Below are positions 18,001 through 26,686 of a DNA stretch of 64,000 nt, in pieces. This stretch comes from JAJTFW01 sp046330075. GTDB taxonomy: Bacteria; Bacteroidota; Bacteroidia; AKYH767-A; OLB10. The stretch's first letter is position 1. Every line of letters begins with the position of its first letter. The notes beneath the pieces are model-generated. The model searched no databases. It was not told where the DNA came from and worked only from the letters and a program-made list of their open reading frames with translations. The stretch lies in contig JAXLTL010000001.1 of the NCBI GenBank assembly GCA_046330075.1, positions 496,001-560,000 of the forward strand, written 5' to 3'. The translations under genes were made by a program, and so were the position numbers.

Positions 18001-19258
18001 GTTTAACGGCACGGCTCTCCAAACCTATGCCCCTGGGCCGGGAGCACCGCTGAATTTAAATAATGTAGTTATCAATAATTCCGGTGGTGGTGTGCAATTG
18101 TTTCTTCAGGATATGCTGATAAGTTCAGTCGGAAATCTTGATCTGCAAAATGGTAAACTGATAACCAATGCAAACAAAGTTATTGTGCAGAATTCTGATC
18201 CGCTCTCCATTACAGGGGGAAGTTCGGTAAGTTATGTGCAAGGTACGTTACAACGTTTCCTGAATGGGGCTGCTGATATTTATGAATTTCCTATCGGACA
18301 TGCTGTGAAGGGATATCAATTGGCAGAAGTTGAATTTACGACGCCTACCTTAATTCCGGATCTGACAGCAACTTTTAATACATATACGTTACTTCCGAAT
18401 GGTCCGGTTAGTAATGATTGTTCCGGCATTAATTATAATAGCAGTCCTGTCCTCGACAATGGTTATTGGAGTATCCAACCCTCTTCCAATTCAAATTCAG
18501 GAACCTTTGACCTGAGACTCTATCCGACGAATTTTTCTGCTTCAGGATCTTACACAACAGTGCTCTCATCAGCAGTTAATCCACCAGTTACCGCCAGTTG
18601 GGGATTGTCTGGCAATTGTGCCCCAATAAGTAATGTGTCAGTAACCGAACGATTAAATATGAATGGATTTGGATATTTTGGAATCGGACAGGGAACTCCG
18701 GGTTCATTACCTGTTGAACTGGTCTCATTTAATGGCAGAGCATTTTCAGATAACAATATGTTGGAATGGGAATGTTTGACAGAAAAGAACAATGATTTTT
18801 TCATTTTGGAGAAATCGCCGGATGGCAAAGAATTCCTTCCCATTGCAACTTTAAAGGGCGCTGGTACCAGCCATGAGCCAACATTTTATTCTTTCAGGGA
18901 TTATGAGATCGGCTCTCCGGTAACTTATTACCGGTTACGTCAGGTGGATTTTAATGGTACTGCTACATTATCTGACTGGATTAGTGTGAAAAGAGATGGA
19001 TCCCGCTCATTTACCATTTTATCAAATCCGGCTTCGCAGTATTTAACTGTTGAATTTCCGGACAAAATGAACCTTGAAAGAGTAATTATTTTTGATTTTA
19101 CTGGTAAATCAATACTTGAATTTCCAGTAAATGAAGAACTTTTCATCAAAAAATTGGATGTCAGCCAGATTGCAGAGGGATGTTACCTGCTATGTATTTA
19201 TGAAATGGGTAATTCAGTGCCATTGGTAGAAAAATTCGTGAAAAAGACAGGTTTATGA
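15089..19258 (+). CDS. Giant multidomain surface protein (1389 aa) with T9SS sorting domain
   Basis: A signal peptide (to about residue 23, ending CSQAQ) is followed by a jelly-roll-like domain of about 180 residues ending ALDNIEFSC. Three or more cysteine-bearing domains resembling bacterial pre-peptidase C-terminal (PPC) modules follow (CNAALGTG, STCANAVTIASLP, DLPCQAPLLSTG). Then comes a domain common in Bacteroidota adhesins (QQDCLGAINVCSPLI with SELNIVWYIINI), and a right-handed beta-helix-like region from about residue 795 (WTGATNTTWTNTTNW, LTILAGATLTIAPGVTVNICG). A stretch near 1210-1300 (LPVELVSFNGRAFSDNNMLE, YYRLRQVDFNGT) is the usual linker before the sorting domain, which here is slightly degenerate (FTILSNPASQYLTVEF). 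It is probably an adhesin or matrix protein; no catalytic motif is seen. Confidence 0.85.
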   Translation: MKFINYKITVLLIFLVQICSQAQTILISPAGDGGFETGNTFAANGWTVVNSLPLQTNQWFLGTTVAGFSGTRCAFVGTAATNNNYNANAASVVHIYRDIAIPAGQSAIKLKFRWKSRGRANEDIMNIYLTPVSYIPAAGITPPVANMIGGDYRNNTSWVDDSLDLDCSISGTTQRIVFTWVNDGASGNNPAIALDNIEFSCSGISNCNAALGTGVFPVASLPYNSGPGSTCGMNDDISDVNTPVCGNPDYLGDEDVVWVFTPATTGQISIDLNSPAGVSTGLHLYDGCPLNACAGSTAACVAFVQDPGGNKSMCVGVLAGHTYYLVLDGDNQCNSYDNLFISAVATSLAGSTCANAVTIASLPSSFLNESTACMNDDYTLTTPGGCGSLYVSGEDKVYKYSSAGNECIGITLSNVSTPLMGFQVYYGCPGSGGSCIAFYGGASVISGSATLSLPGTYYIIIDSWAPPSSVGYDLFIQSFGTGASNDLPCQAPLLSTGVYTLGNNSCSSGSGEPAAPLCWSAGVMNTVWFKGVVGAAGTAYIQTQTLTLTDTQVEVFKGTCSGLISMTGNCNDNGVVGCTGSTLSSSLTLTALTPGDTLYIRVDGAGDLTGTFNIIFSDAPLTAGYNQQDCLGAINVCSPLISQPTSFFGCGLVGEIPPPGSISNPGINVNSGNSGCLLASELNIVWYIINIASNGVLKWTHTHPVGFYDWIMFDLTNNSCEDIQNNILPPVRCNWNGSASTMCGMQNPVPPGASIFNFEAPLNVTAGQKFALALSNYSGTNGGFTLDFSGSTCAFGNSASIAWTGATNTTWTNTTNWNGCNIPACGVDANIFPAGNDPVITANTTVNSLTILAGATLTIAPGVTVNICGDFNNYGNLIAAPTSTITMNNGAVTQTFNGNFTGSSKLGNVTISKNFGTAIANNDLDIGGNFLNSGAASIFDCNNKYIRLAGHFNNSSGNLTFINTGPVGTLEFNGTALQTYAPGPGAPLNLNNVVINNSGGGVQLFLQDMLISSVGNLDLQNGKLITNANKVIVQNSDPLSITGGSSVSYVQGTLQRFLNGAADIYEFPIGHAVKGYQLAEVEFTTPTLIPDLTATFNTYTLLPNGPVSNDCSGINYNSSPVLDNGYWSIQPSSNSNSGTFDLRLYPTNFSASGSYTTVLSSAVNPPVTASWGLSGNCAPISNVSVTERLNMNGFGYFGIGQGTPGSLPVELVSFNGRAFSDNNMLEWECLTEKNNDFFILEKSPDGKEFLPIATLKGAGTSHEPTFYSFRDYEIGSPVTYYRLRQVDFNGTATLSDWISVKRDGSRSFTILSNPASQYLTVEFPDKMNLERVIIFDFTGKSILEFPVNEELFIKKLDVSQIAEGCYLLCIYEMGNSVPLVEKFVKKTGL

Positions 19259-19348
19259 TGCCTTGTCGTTTGAAAATGACGATTCGGCGATTTCATTAGG
19301 CGTTGCATTGAGGATTTCAATATTTTTAATGTAGAAATCACAAAATGT

Positions 19349-20230
19349 ATGGAACTGGTAATATCGAATCTTTCTAAAACTTATGCCAATGGCGTTAAAG
19401 CCTTACAGGATGTAAACCTCACAATACCCAAAGGAATGTATGGTTTGCTTGGTCCCAATGGAGCGGGTAAATCCTCGCTCATGCGTACCATTGCTACATT
19501 ACAGGAGGCCGATAGTGGTTCCATCATGCTGGGTGATCTGGATGTACTCCGGAATCAAACGGAACTTCGGAAAGTACTGGGTTATCTTCCGCAGGAATTT
19601 GGTGTTTATCCTAAAATTACTGCATACGATATGCTTGACCATATCGCACTTTTGAAAGGCATTGAAAAAGGCAGGAAGGAAGTGGTGGAAGATCTTTTGA
19701 AAAGGGTTAACCTCTGGGATGTACGCAAAAAAGCTTTAGGCGGATTTTCTGGCGGAATGAAGCAACGGTTTGGCATTGCTCAGGCACTGATTGGTGATCC
19801 AAAACTGATCATCGTAGATGAACCTACCGCAGGTCTTGATCCTGGGGAACGAAACAGATTTTATAATTTGCTTTCTGAAATCGGGGAACAGGTAATCGTT
19901 ATTCTTTCTACACATATTGTTGATGATGTAAAGGAATTGTGCAATCAGATGGCCATCATCGATAAAGGCAGGGTGCTTTTTTCAGGACGGCCGGATGATG
20001 CTTTGAACCTGCTACGTGGAAGAATCTGGAAGAAGCAGGTACCTAAACAGGAAGTAATTCGTCATCAGGAGTTATATCCCGTTATTTCAACAAGAATGGT
20101 GGCCGGTAAACCACTCGTGCATGTTTATAGCGAAAACAACCCGGGCGATGGCTTTGATCAAATCAATGGTGATCTGGAAGATGTGTTTTTTACGTACATC
20201 AAAGGTCTTCAAATGTCTGACGTAAAATAA
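19349..20230 (+). CDS. ABC transporter ATP-binding protein
   Basis: 293 residues. The Walker A motif GPNGAGKSS (about residues 36-44), Q-loop PQEFGVYP, signature FSGGMKQR, Walker B LIIVDEPTAGLD and switch STHIVDD are all intact, so it should hydrolyse ATP. It belongs to the ABC-2 type exporter ATPase class (CcmA/NatA-like). The C-terminal 80 residues are an extra domain typical of that class. The stop lies 8 bases before the gene for a permease-peptidase fusion, which must be its membrane partner. The ATG at 19349 follows 90 bases of AT-rich intergenic sequence with only a weak -7 match (TATTTTTA, 19321-19328). Confidence 0.93.
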   Translation: MELVISNLSKTYANGVKALQDVNLTIPKGMYGLLGPNGAGKSSLMRTIATLQEADSGSIMLGDLDVLRNQTELRKVLGYLPQEFGVYPKITAYDMLDHIALLKGIEKGRKEVVEDLLKRVNLWDVRKKALGGFSGGMKQRFGIAQALIGDPKLIIVDEPTAGLDPGERNRFYNLLSEIGEQVIVILSTHIVDDVKELCNQMAIIDKGRVLFSGRPDDALNLLRGRIWKKQVPKQEVIRHQELYPVISTRMVAGKPLVHVYSENNPGDGFDQINGDLEDVFFTYIKGLQMSDVK

Positions 20231-20238
20231 TCAGCCAT

Positions 20239-23200
20239 ATGATATTCCAGATCGCTAAATTTGAAATCAAATATTGGCTGCGTCAGCCAATGTTGTATAT
20301 CTTCTTCACTATAATCGCATTATTGGTTTTTGGAGCCAGCTCAAGTGAGCAAATAACGATTGGTGAAAGGGTTGGAAATGTACATAAAAATGCTCCATTT
20401 GTTGTTGAGAATTTTTATGCGTTGATGTCTTTGATTTGCTTGCTGATGATTACTAATTTTCACAATAGCGGAGCAGCAAGAGATTTCAGCGAGAAAACAG
20501 CTCAGATTATCTTCTCTACTCCTATCCGTAAATCGGATTTTATTTTCGGACGGTTTTTAGGTGCCTTTATCATCAGCATTCTCCCCTTCCTGGGTGTTTC
20601 AGCCGGTAATCTATTAGGTACTGCTATGCCCTGGCTCGACGCGGAGCGTGTTGGTGATACCGTATGGAGCGGACATTTTCATGGACTATTTGTATTTACC
20701 ATACCCAACCTCTTCTTTGGCGGGGCTATCATTTTTTGTATTGCCGCACTATCCAGGAGTACAATATTGTCATTCGTTGGCTCTATTGGGTTGCTCGTGG
20801 GGTATATTATTTCCCAAAACATGATCAGTGATATTAATAATGAAACGCTGGGGGCAATGTTGGATCCTTTTAGCCTGAGAACATTCGCTGTCGCTACAAA
20901 GTATTGGACTGTGGATGATCGCAATACGATGTCATTGGGATTTGAAGGGTTATTATTCTGGAACCGCCTGGTATGGTGTGGCGTCGGTGTACTGGTATTA
21001 TTTTTTACATATGTGCGGTTTACGTTTGCTGAAAAGAACAGTGCGGGAAGGAAAAAGAAAGTAGCGATGGTTCAACCGGAAGCCTCACAATCAAGGGCAT
21101 GGGAACCATTAATTATAGTGCAACCAACCTATTCACGTAGTTTGGCTTTCAGGCAATTTCTCAGTCAGATACGTATCGAAACGATCTCCATTTTGAAGAA
21201 TACTGCTTTTATTATCATCATGATTTTTGGGGCGATAAACCTGATTTCCTCGATGTCATTTGCTACGTCACAATATGGGTTAACTTCTTTTCCGGTTACC
21301 TATAATATGATCGACCTGATTGAAGGATCGTTTTTTATGTTTATCGTTAGTGTTATTACGTTCTATTCGGGAAATATTGTCTGGAAAGAAAGGGAGAGTA
21401 AAGTGAATGATATTTATGATGCACTACCCTACCCTGATTGGATTCCATTGATATCAAAAGTAGTTTCATTGTGGTTGGTTGTTGAAGTATTAATTGCAAT
21501 TGGTATGCTGATCGGAATTTGCACACAGCTGATTCATGGTTTTTCAGATATCCGACCTCAGGTTTATATTGTGCAGCTCCTGCTCATAAACGGATTCAGT
21601 TTTTTAGGGTTAATTGCACTCAGTATATTTATTCACGTTCTGGTTAATAACAAGTATCTGGGATATTTTGTGTTCCTCGCTTTCATGATAACAAATAACT
21701 TTTTATGGGGCGCATTGGATATTGAAACAAACCTCGTTCAGTTTGGTTCAAGTCCTGAACTTACATATTCAGATATGAATGCATTTGGCCCCTTCCTGAA
21801 AGGGAAAATTTTCTTTGAGTCGTATTGGCTGGTGTTTAGCCTGCTCTTGCTGTTTGTAGCTTTGTTGTATTGGGTCAGAGGCAGGGAAATTGGTTTTGGC
21901 ATTCGTACCGGTATAGCTGGCGGAAGATGGAAAATAAGCAAAGTTCCGTTCTTACTTACTTTATTGGTCTTTTTAGGATTGGGCACATGGCTTTTTGTAA
22001 ATACAAAGGTTATTAATACCTATAAAACAGAAAAACAGCGCCTTGAGTCACAGTCTGAATATGAGAAATTATATAAGAAGTATGAGCATCGACTCCAGCC
22101 CAGAGTAGTCGATATCGCATATGATATTGATCTCTACCCCTCCCAAAGGAAGTTGAACGTTGTATCGGATCAATGGCTGAAAAACAAAGGTGATCAGAGT
22201 ATTGATACTTTGTTTTTTTCGATGCCTGTTGACTATAAATCCAGTATTGCGATAAAACAAGCTGATATTGTAATCAACGACACTTCCCATCTCTTCGTTG
22301 CGTATAAACTGCATAAACCAATGGCCCCGGGTGATAGTTTGTTGGTAAGGTATACTGCATGGTTTGAAGCGAAAGGGGTCGAGAATGAGGTTTCTAACAC
22401 AGCTATTGTCGATAACGGTACTTTTTTCAATAATGCTGAACTACTTCCGTCTATCGGATATAAAGATGGCTATGAGATTCATGACAAATCTGACAGGAAG
22501 AAGTATGATTTGAAACCCAGAGAAAGAATGCCCAAACTCAGTATAGCCCCAGAGAAAAGGATGAATACCTATCTCAGCAGTAATTCGGATTGGGTGAATG
22601 TTAAAACGATCTTCAGGACGGATCCGGATCAGATTGCAATTGCACCGGGTTCATTGAAACGGCAGTGGAATGAGAATGGCAGGGCATGTTTTGAATATCA
22701 GCTGGATCATTTTTCCTTCAATTTTTACTCGTTTATGAGTGCAAGGTTTGCAGTGAAAAAGCGGATGTATAAGGGAATTTCAATGGAAGTTTATTATGAT
22801 CAGAAACACGGATATAATGTGGACAAGATGCTCATGTCAATGGAAAAATCCATTGATTACTATTCCGAACATTTCGGTCCGTATTATCATAAGCAAACCA
22901 GGATTATTGAATTCCCACGTTATGCAACTTTTGCTCAGGCTTTCCCCGGTACGATGCCTTATTCAGAAGCAATTGGATTTATTGCTGATCTGGAAGATGT
23001 GAATGATATTGACATGGTAACTTATGTTGTGGCACATGAGATGGGACACCAATGGTGGGCACATCAGATATGCGGACCTGATATGCAAGGCTCAACCCTC
23101 CTATCTGAATCAATGGCGCAGTATTCCGCATTGATGGTCATGGAAAAAATGTATGGAAAACAGCAAATGCATAAATTTCTGCGTTATGAGATGGATAAAT

Positions 23201-23814
23201 ACCTCCGTTCAAGGGGTGGTGAAAGAGAAAAGGAATGTCCGTTGATGGAGGTCGAGAATCAGGGATATGTACATTACAACAAGGCCAGTGTAGTGATGTA
23301 TTATCTGAAGGAGATGATCGGGAAAGATAGTGTGGAGTCTGCATTAAGAAATATGATTGATAGTTTTGCTTATCGCAAGCCACCTTATCCCGCTTCGTAT
23401 GAGCTGGTGAACAGATTCGAAGACCGTACTCCGGATTCGCTGAAATATCTGATTACAGATCTCTTCAAGAAAATTACCATCTTCAATAACCGCGTTACAG
23501 ACGTATCTGCTAAAAAGGAAGGAAAGGATTACATCATTTCTATGACTGTTTCTGCCGAGAAAATGTATGCTGATAGTCTGGGTCGGGAAAAGAAAATTCC
23601 TGTTCATGACTGGATCGAAATTGGTGTGTTTGCCAAACCGGAAGGTGATATGAAGTATGGAAAGGAAATACATCTTGAACGGGTGAAGTTTGATAAGACT
23701 TCAAGAACATTTACCATTCGTACCAGCCAGGAACCCTATGAAGTGGGTATTGATCCATATTATTATCTGATGGATCGTGTTCCGGATGATAATCTTAAGA
23801 AAGTAAGTTTATAA
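20239..23814 (+). CDS. ABC-2 type permease fused to an M1-family aminopeptidase
   Basis: 1191 residues. The N-terminal 580 residues contain two sets of about six membrane segments (starting FEIKYWLRQPMLYIFF and again near residue 325), each like an ABC-2 permease subunit. After a last segment (LLTLLVFLGLGTWLFV, about 575-590) comes a large extracytoplasmic part of the M1 metallopeptidase type. Zinc ligands are HEMGH at 933-937 and the Glu in LLSE at 957 (HEXXH-X19-E, one residue longer than the classical X18). The exopeptidase-type motif GAMEN is not obvious. The ATPase gene precedes it by 8 bases. The design suggests a transporter whose outer domain processes or recognises a peptide. A terminator follows directly at 23820. 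Confidence 0.93.
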   Translation: MIFQIAKFEIKYWLRQPMLYIFFTIIALLVFGASSSEQITIGERVGNVHKNAPFVVENFYALMSLICLLMITNFHNSGAARDFSEKTAQIIFSTPIRKSDFIFGRFLGAFIISILPFLGVSAGNLLGTAMPWLDAERVGDTVWSGHFHGLFVFTIPNLFFGGAIIFCIAALSRSTILSFVGSIGLLVGYIISQNMISDINNETLGAMLDPFSLRTFAVATKYWTVDDRNTMSLGFEGLLFWNRLVWCGVGVLVLFFTYVRFTFAEKNSAGRKKKVAMVQPEASQSRAWEPLIIVQPTYSRSLAFRQFLSQIRIETISILKNTAFIIIMIFGAINLISSMSFATSQYGLTSFPVTYNMIDLIEGSFFMFIVSVITFYSGNIVWKERESKVNDIYDALPYPDWIPLISKVVSLWLVVEVLIAIGMLIGICTQLIHGFSDIRPQVYIVQLLLINGFSFLGLIALSIFIHVLVNNKYLGYFVFLAFMITNNFLWGALDIETNLVQFGSSPELTYSDMNAFGPFLKGKIFFESYWLVFSLLLLFVALLYWVRGREIGFGIRTGIAGGRWKISKVPFLLTLLVFLGLGTWLFVNTKVINTYKTEKQRLESQSEYEKLYKKYEHRLQPRVVDIAYDIDLYPSQRKLNVVSDQWLKNKGDQSIDTLFFSMPVDYKSSIAIKQADIVINDTSHLFVAYKLHKPMAPGDSLLVRYTAWFEAKGVENEVSNTAIVDNGTFFNNAELLPSIGYKDGYEIHDKSDRKKYDLKPRERMPKLSIAPEKRMNTYLSSNSDWVNVKTIFRTDPDQIAIAPGSLKRQWNENGRACFEYQLDHFSFNFYSFMSARFAVKKRMYKGISMEVYYDQKHGYNVDKMLMSMEKSIDYYSEHFGPYYHKQTRIIEFPRYATFAQAFPGTMPYSEAIGFIADLEDVNDIDMVTYVVAHEMGHQWWAHQICGPDMQGSTLLSESMAQYSALMVMEKMYGKQQMHKFLRYEMDKYLRSRGGEREKECPLMEVENQGYVHYNKASVVMYYLKEMIGKDSVESALRNMIDSFAYRKPPYPASYELVNRFEDRTPDSLKYLITDLFKKITIFNNRVTDVSAKKEGKDYIISMTVSAEKMYADSLGREKKIPVHDWIEIGVFAKPEGDMKYGKEIHLERVKFDKTSRTFTIRTSQEPYEVGIDPYYYLMDRVPDDNLKKVSL

Positions 23815-23815
23815 C

Positions 23816-25066
23816 TCAGGAGGGAGAATTATTCTCCCTCTTTTTTTGCAATATACCAGCCATACCTTCTGCTGCAAGGTATCCGGATGTCCAGGCATTT
23901 TGGAAATTGAAACCACCGGTAACAGCATCAACATTAATAAACTCCCCTCCGGCAAAGATACCGGGGAGTTTTTTTAGTGAATAGTCTGTAAAGTTGATTT
24001 CTTTTAAATCAATACCACCACAGGTAACAAATTCTTCTTTGAACGTATTCTTTCCATCTACCTGATATATACCTTCACATAATTCAGTTAGTAACCGGAA
24101 TACCTGTTGTTTAGATATATCTGCCCAGTTTTTTTGAGCGTCAATGCCTGCACGTTGCAACAGATATAACCAGAGTCTTCGCGGGATTTCTTCAAAGGGA
24201 CTTTGTGTCCCGGTTTGTTTTCTGGATTGAGAGATTTTAAATGCTGTAACAGTCTTTTCTGTATCCGGGTGATCTGGCAGGTAGTTAATAGTAATGGTAA
24301 ATTTATAACCATTGTCATAGAGTTGACGGGCTGCAAAGGCTGATAATTTTAATATGGCGGGTCCACTCATCCCCCAATGAGTAAGTAGTAAAGGTCCTTC
24401 TGATGTATATGACGTTCCCTGAACTGTTGTTTCGACTTTAGGCACCGACAGTCCTGATAAGGCATGCAAGTCTTTATCTCTGATGCTAAAGGTGAATAAA
24501 GATGGTACGGGTGGAACCGTTTTTATTCCCAACGATGACATCAAGGACCATAATGCTGAATTGCTTCCCGGCGAAAGAAAAACGGTTTCAGCTGTATAAA
24601 CGGATTGATCTGAAAATTCAAGCCTCCATTTCTCTCCTTCTCTTACTAGCCCTGTCAATCCTTTCTCTGTGTGAATCTGGATGGAGTAATCTTCGGCTTT
24701 AGATAAAAATGTATCAATTATTGTCTGTGAAGAATCAGTTGAGGGAAACATACGGCCATCTTCTTCTGTTTTTAACTTTACACCGGCCTTTCTGAACCAT
24801 TCTACCGTTTGTCGTGGACCAAATCTGGTGAACGGTCCTCGAAGCTCTTTTTGACCTCTCGGATAATACATAGTTAACTGTTGAGGGTCGAAACATGCAT
24901 GAGTGACGTTACAGCGTCCGCCACCCGAAACTTTTACCTTACTAAGCAGATGTCGGCTTTTCTCAAAAATATGTACCTCCAGCTGTGGTAAGAGTTCAGC
25001 CAGACGAAGAGCAGCAAAGAAGCCAGCCGCTCCCCCACCTATAATTGCCGCCTGTATCCTTCGCAT
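23816..25066 (-). CDS. HI0933/YhiN-type flavoprotein (NAD(P)/FAD-dependent oxidoreductase)
   Basis: 416 residues. The N-terminal dinucleotide-binding motif is AIIGGGAAGFFAALR (residues 7-21), followed by the family-specific VSGGGRCNVTHAC (about 46-58). The C-terminal FAD contact region is FAGEFINVDAVTGGFNFQNAW. This family (PF03486, also called aminoacetone oxidase-like) has flavin bound but no firmly known reaction. It is a single gene. Its last codons (KKRENNSPS) are encoded by the terminator hairpin of the convergent operon, so the C-terminal tail is set partly by terminator needs. The start is the ATG at 25066; no promoter is evident. Confidence 0.9.
   Translation of the reverse strand: MRRIQAAIIGGGAAGFFAALRLAELLPQLEVHIFEKSRHLLSKVKVSGGGRCNVTHACFDPQQLTMYYPRGQKELRGPFTRFGPRQTVEWFRKAGVKLKTEEDGRMFPSTDSSQTIIDTFLSKAEDYSIQIHTEKGLTGLVREGEKWRLEFSDQSVYTAETVFLSPGSNSALWSLMSSLGIKTVPPVPSLFTFSIRDKDLHALSGLSVPKVETTVQGTSYTSEGPLLLTHWGMSGPAILKLSAFAARQLYDNGYKFTITINYLPDHPDTEKTVTAFKISQSRKQTGTQSPFEEIPRRLWLYLLQRAGIDAQKNWADISKQQVFRLLTELCEGIYQVDGKNTFKEEFVTCGGIDLKEINFTDYSLKKLPGIFAGGEFINVDAVTGGFNFQNAWTSGYLAAEGMAGILQKKRENNSPS
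23820..23847 (+). terminator. Terminator of the ABC-peptidase operon
   Basis: GAGGGAGAA (23820-23828), loop TTA and TTCTCCCTC (23832-23840) are followed by seven T. The hairpin lies inside the 3' coding end of the convergent flavoprotein gene. Confidence 0.88.
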
Positions 25067-25084
25067 TTTATTTTAAGTAAAAAA

Positions 25085-25113
25085 AGAAAGCGGGGTTTCA
25101 GGCCCCGCTTTCT
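25085..25113 (-). terminator. Terminator of the M16 peptidase operon
   Basis: AGAAAGCGGGG (25085-25095) and CCCCGCTTTCT (25103-25113) form a perfect 11-bp stem. On the minus strand it is followed by a run of T. Confidence 0.9.
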
Positions 25114-25123
25114 TTTGAATACT

Positions 25124-26668
25124 TTATTTCCTGAACGTATCGTTTGATTCAATAATATTGACAGTAGTCACTTTCAAAGGATAAGACTGCACAATCTCAT
25201 CTTCATCCAGAATAGTTTTTGGCAATACTCCTTTCAAAACATTACTATAGGACATGGGTGAAACCAGTCCATCACGAAGCGATCTGGCAAGCGGCACTGC
25301 TTCAGATTTATCAGTTACGATTGTGATAAACATATTCTTGGTTTGCCAGTATTTCTTCATGGCGGCATTCACTTTTTCCAATGTACAGGACGCAAGTAAC
25401 TGATCCGCCTCTGCCAGCCAGTTTTTGCGACCATAAAATTTTGAATCCATCAGATAGCCCAGTTGCTGTTCTGCCGATTGTGCATACAGTTTAATATAAG
25501 AGCGCAGGAATGTTCTGGTTAATTCAAAATCCTGAGGAGTCATTCCGTTGGTAATTAACATATCCATTTCTCGGATTGCCATTCTTAAGGCAAAATGAGC
25601 ATGTCCAATTTCAATATCTTTCAATTCTTCATACTGTCCTTTCAGACCTTTTGCAGTCTGAACCGGACGTAACCAGATACTGAAATAATTACTTGATCTG
25701 GGATATCCGGGGCGCGGAAGCATATTGCCACCTCCATTATTATACCACTCAATATATGTATAATCGCCATAGTTCATGGACCGTTGTTCGCGGATTTTCT
25801 GATAAAGCCGGGAATAAGATTTCCTGTGTTCACCCAACCAGGAATTGGCAATCATAAGCGCAGCGAAATCATCATTGGAACGGGTGACAGACATTGGAAA
25901 TCCTGCAAAAATTGCAGAGCCCAGCGCATTGTCTTTTGAAATGATCTCAACTTCCATTCCGTTTGGCATTCGGGGCACCACCGGTGCAGGTAAGGCAGTT
26001 TTTAGAGCAGGAAGCTTTTGCATGTCGGTGGTAAGTGTCGTCAGAAAAGCCGGGCTATAGTTCCCCGCGATTCCGACTGTAATGTTATCCCGGGTAAAAA
26101 GCTGTGAGTAGTGATTTTTCACATCTTCCAGCGTACAGGATGCAACACCGGCACTGGTTCCTGAAATCGGATGGGCATATTTACTTCCATTAAAGAGGAA
26201 AGACTCCAGCGCCTTCTTGGAATATTCTTCATCAGAAGATGTTCTGATTACTTCATCAATGTAATTCTGTTGATTTGACTTAACGCGTTTGAAATCTTCT
26301 TCGTCGAAACGGGGGTTCAGCATTAGTTCGCGAAGGATGGGATAAAATTTATCCAGGTGATCTTTGTGAATCGCAAAAGTGAAGATACTTACTTCCTTAT
26401 CTACAGTTACGAAGTATGATGCAGCCCAGGGATAGATCAGGTCGTGGATTTCAGTACTTTTCATTGTAGTTGTACCACCTTCTGAAATTGTATTGGCTGT
26501 AAGTTCAGTAAGTCCTTCTTTACCGGACGGATCTGAAGCCGAACCGTTTTTAAACATGAGTTTAATAACGATTATATTCGATTTGGGTAATTTGAGCTCT
26601 ACAATATCTCCGGCTTTTACGACAAATGCACCGGCAATGAGCGCAAGTATTAAGAGTAATTTTTTCAT
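25124..26668 (-). CDS. M16-family zinc peptidase homologue lacking the HxxEH motif
   Basis: 514 residues with a signal peptide (MKKLLLILALIAGAFVVKAG). The fold-specific parts of M16 (pitrilysin/insulinase) peptidases are present, such as LTANTISEGGTTTM at the position of the active-site helix and TRDNITVGIAGNY. The inverted zinc motif HxxEH is absent, since the equivalent place reads LTELTANTISEGG. It is therefore probably the inactive partner of the active M16 protein encoded 18 bases upstream, as in two-subunit M16B enzymes. It is expected in the periplasm. Both genes are on the minus strand and end at the terminator at 25085-25113. Confidence 0.88.
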   Translation of the reverse strand: MKKLLLILALIAGAFVVKAGDIVELKLPKSNIIVIKLMFKNGSASDPSGKEGLTELTANTISEGGTTTMKSTEIHDLIYPWAASYFVTVDKEVSIFTFAIHKDHLDKFYPILRELMLNPRFDEEDFKRVKSNQQNYIDEVIRTSSDEEYSKKALESFLFNGSKYAHPISGTSAGVASCTLEDVKNHYSQLFTRDNITVGIAGNYSPAFLTTLTTDMQKLPALKTALPAPVVPRMPNGMEVEIISKDNALGSAIFAGFPMSVTRSNDDFAALMIANSWLGEHRKSYSRLYQKIREQRSMNYGDYTYIEWYNNGGGNMLPRPGYPRSSNYFSIWLRPVQTAKGLKGQYEELKDIEIGHAHFALRMAIREMDMLITNGMTPQDFELTRTFLRSYIKLYAQSAEQQLGYLMDSKFYGRKNWLAEADQLLASCTLEKVNAAMKKYWQTKNMFITIVTDKSEAVPLARSLRDGLVSPMSYSNVLKGVLPKTILDEDEIVQSYPLKVTTVNIIESNDTFRK

Positions 26669-26686
26669 AGAAGTTGTTTCCGTTAA

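Noticed and set aside
13948..19258. Genomic island inserted at the tmRNA 3' end
   Set aside because: I found no integrase gene and no second copy of the tmRNA 3' end downstream, so there is no direct evidence, only position.
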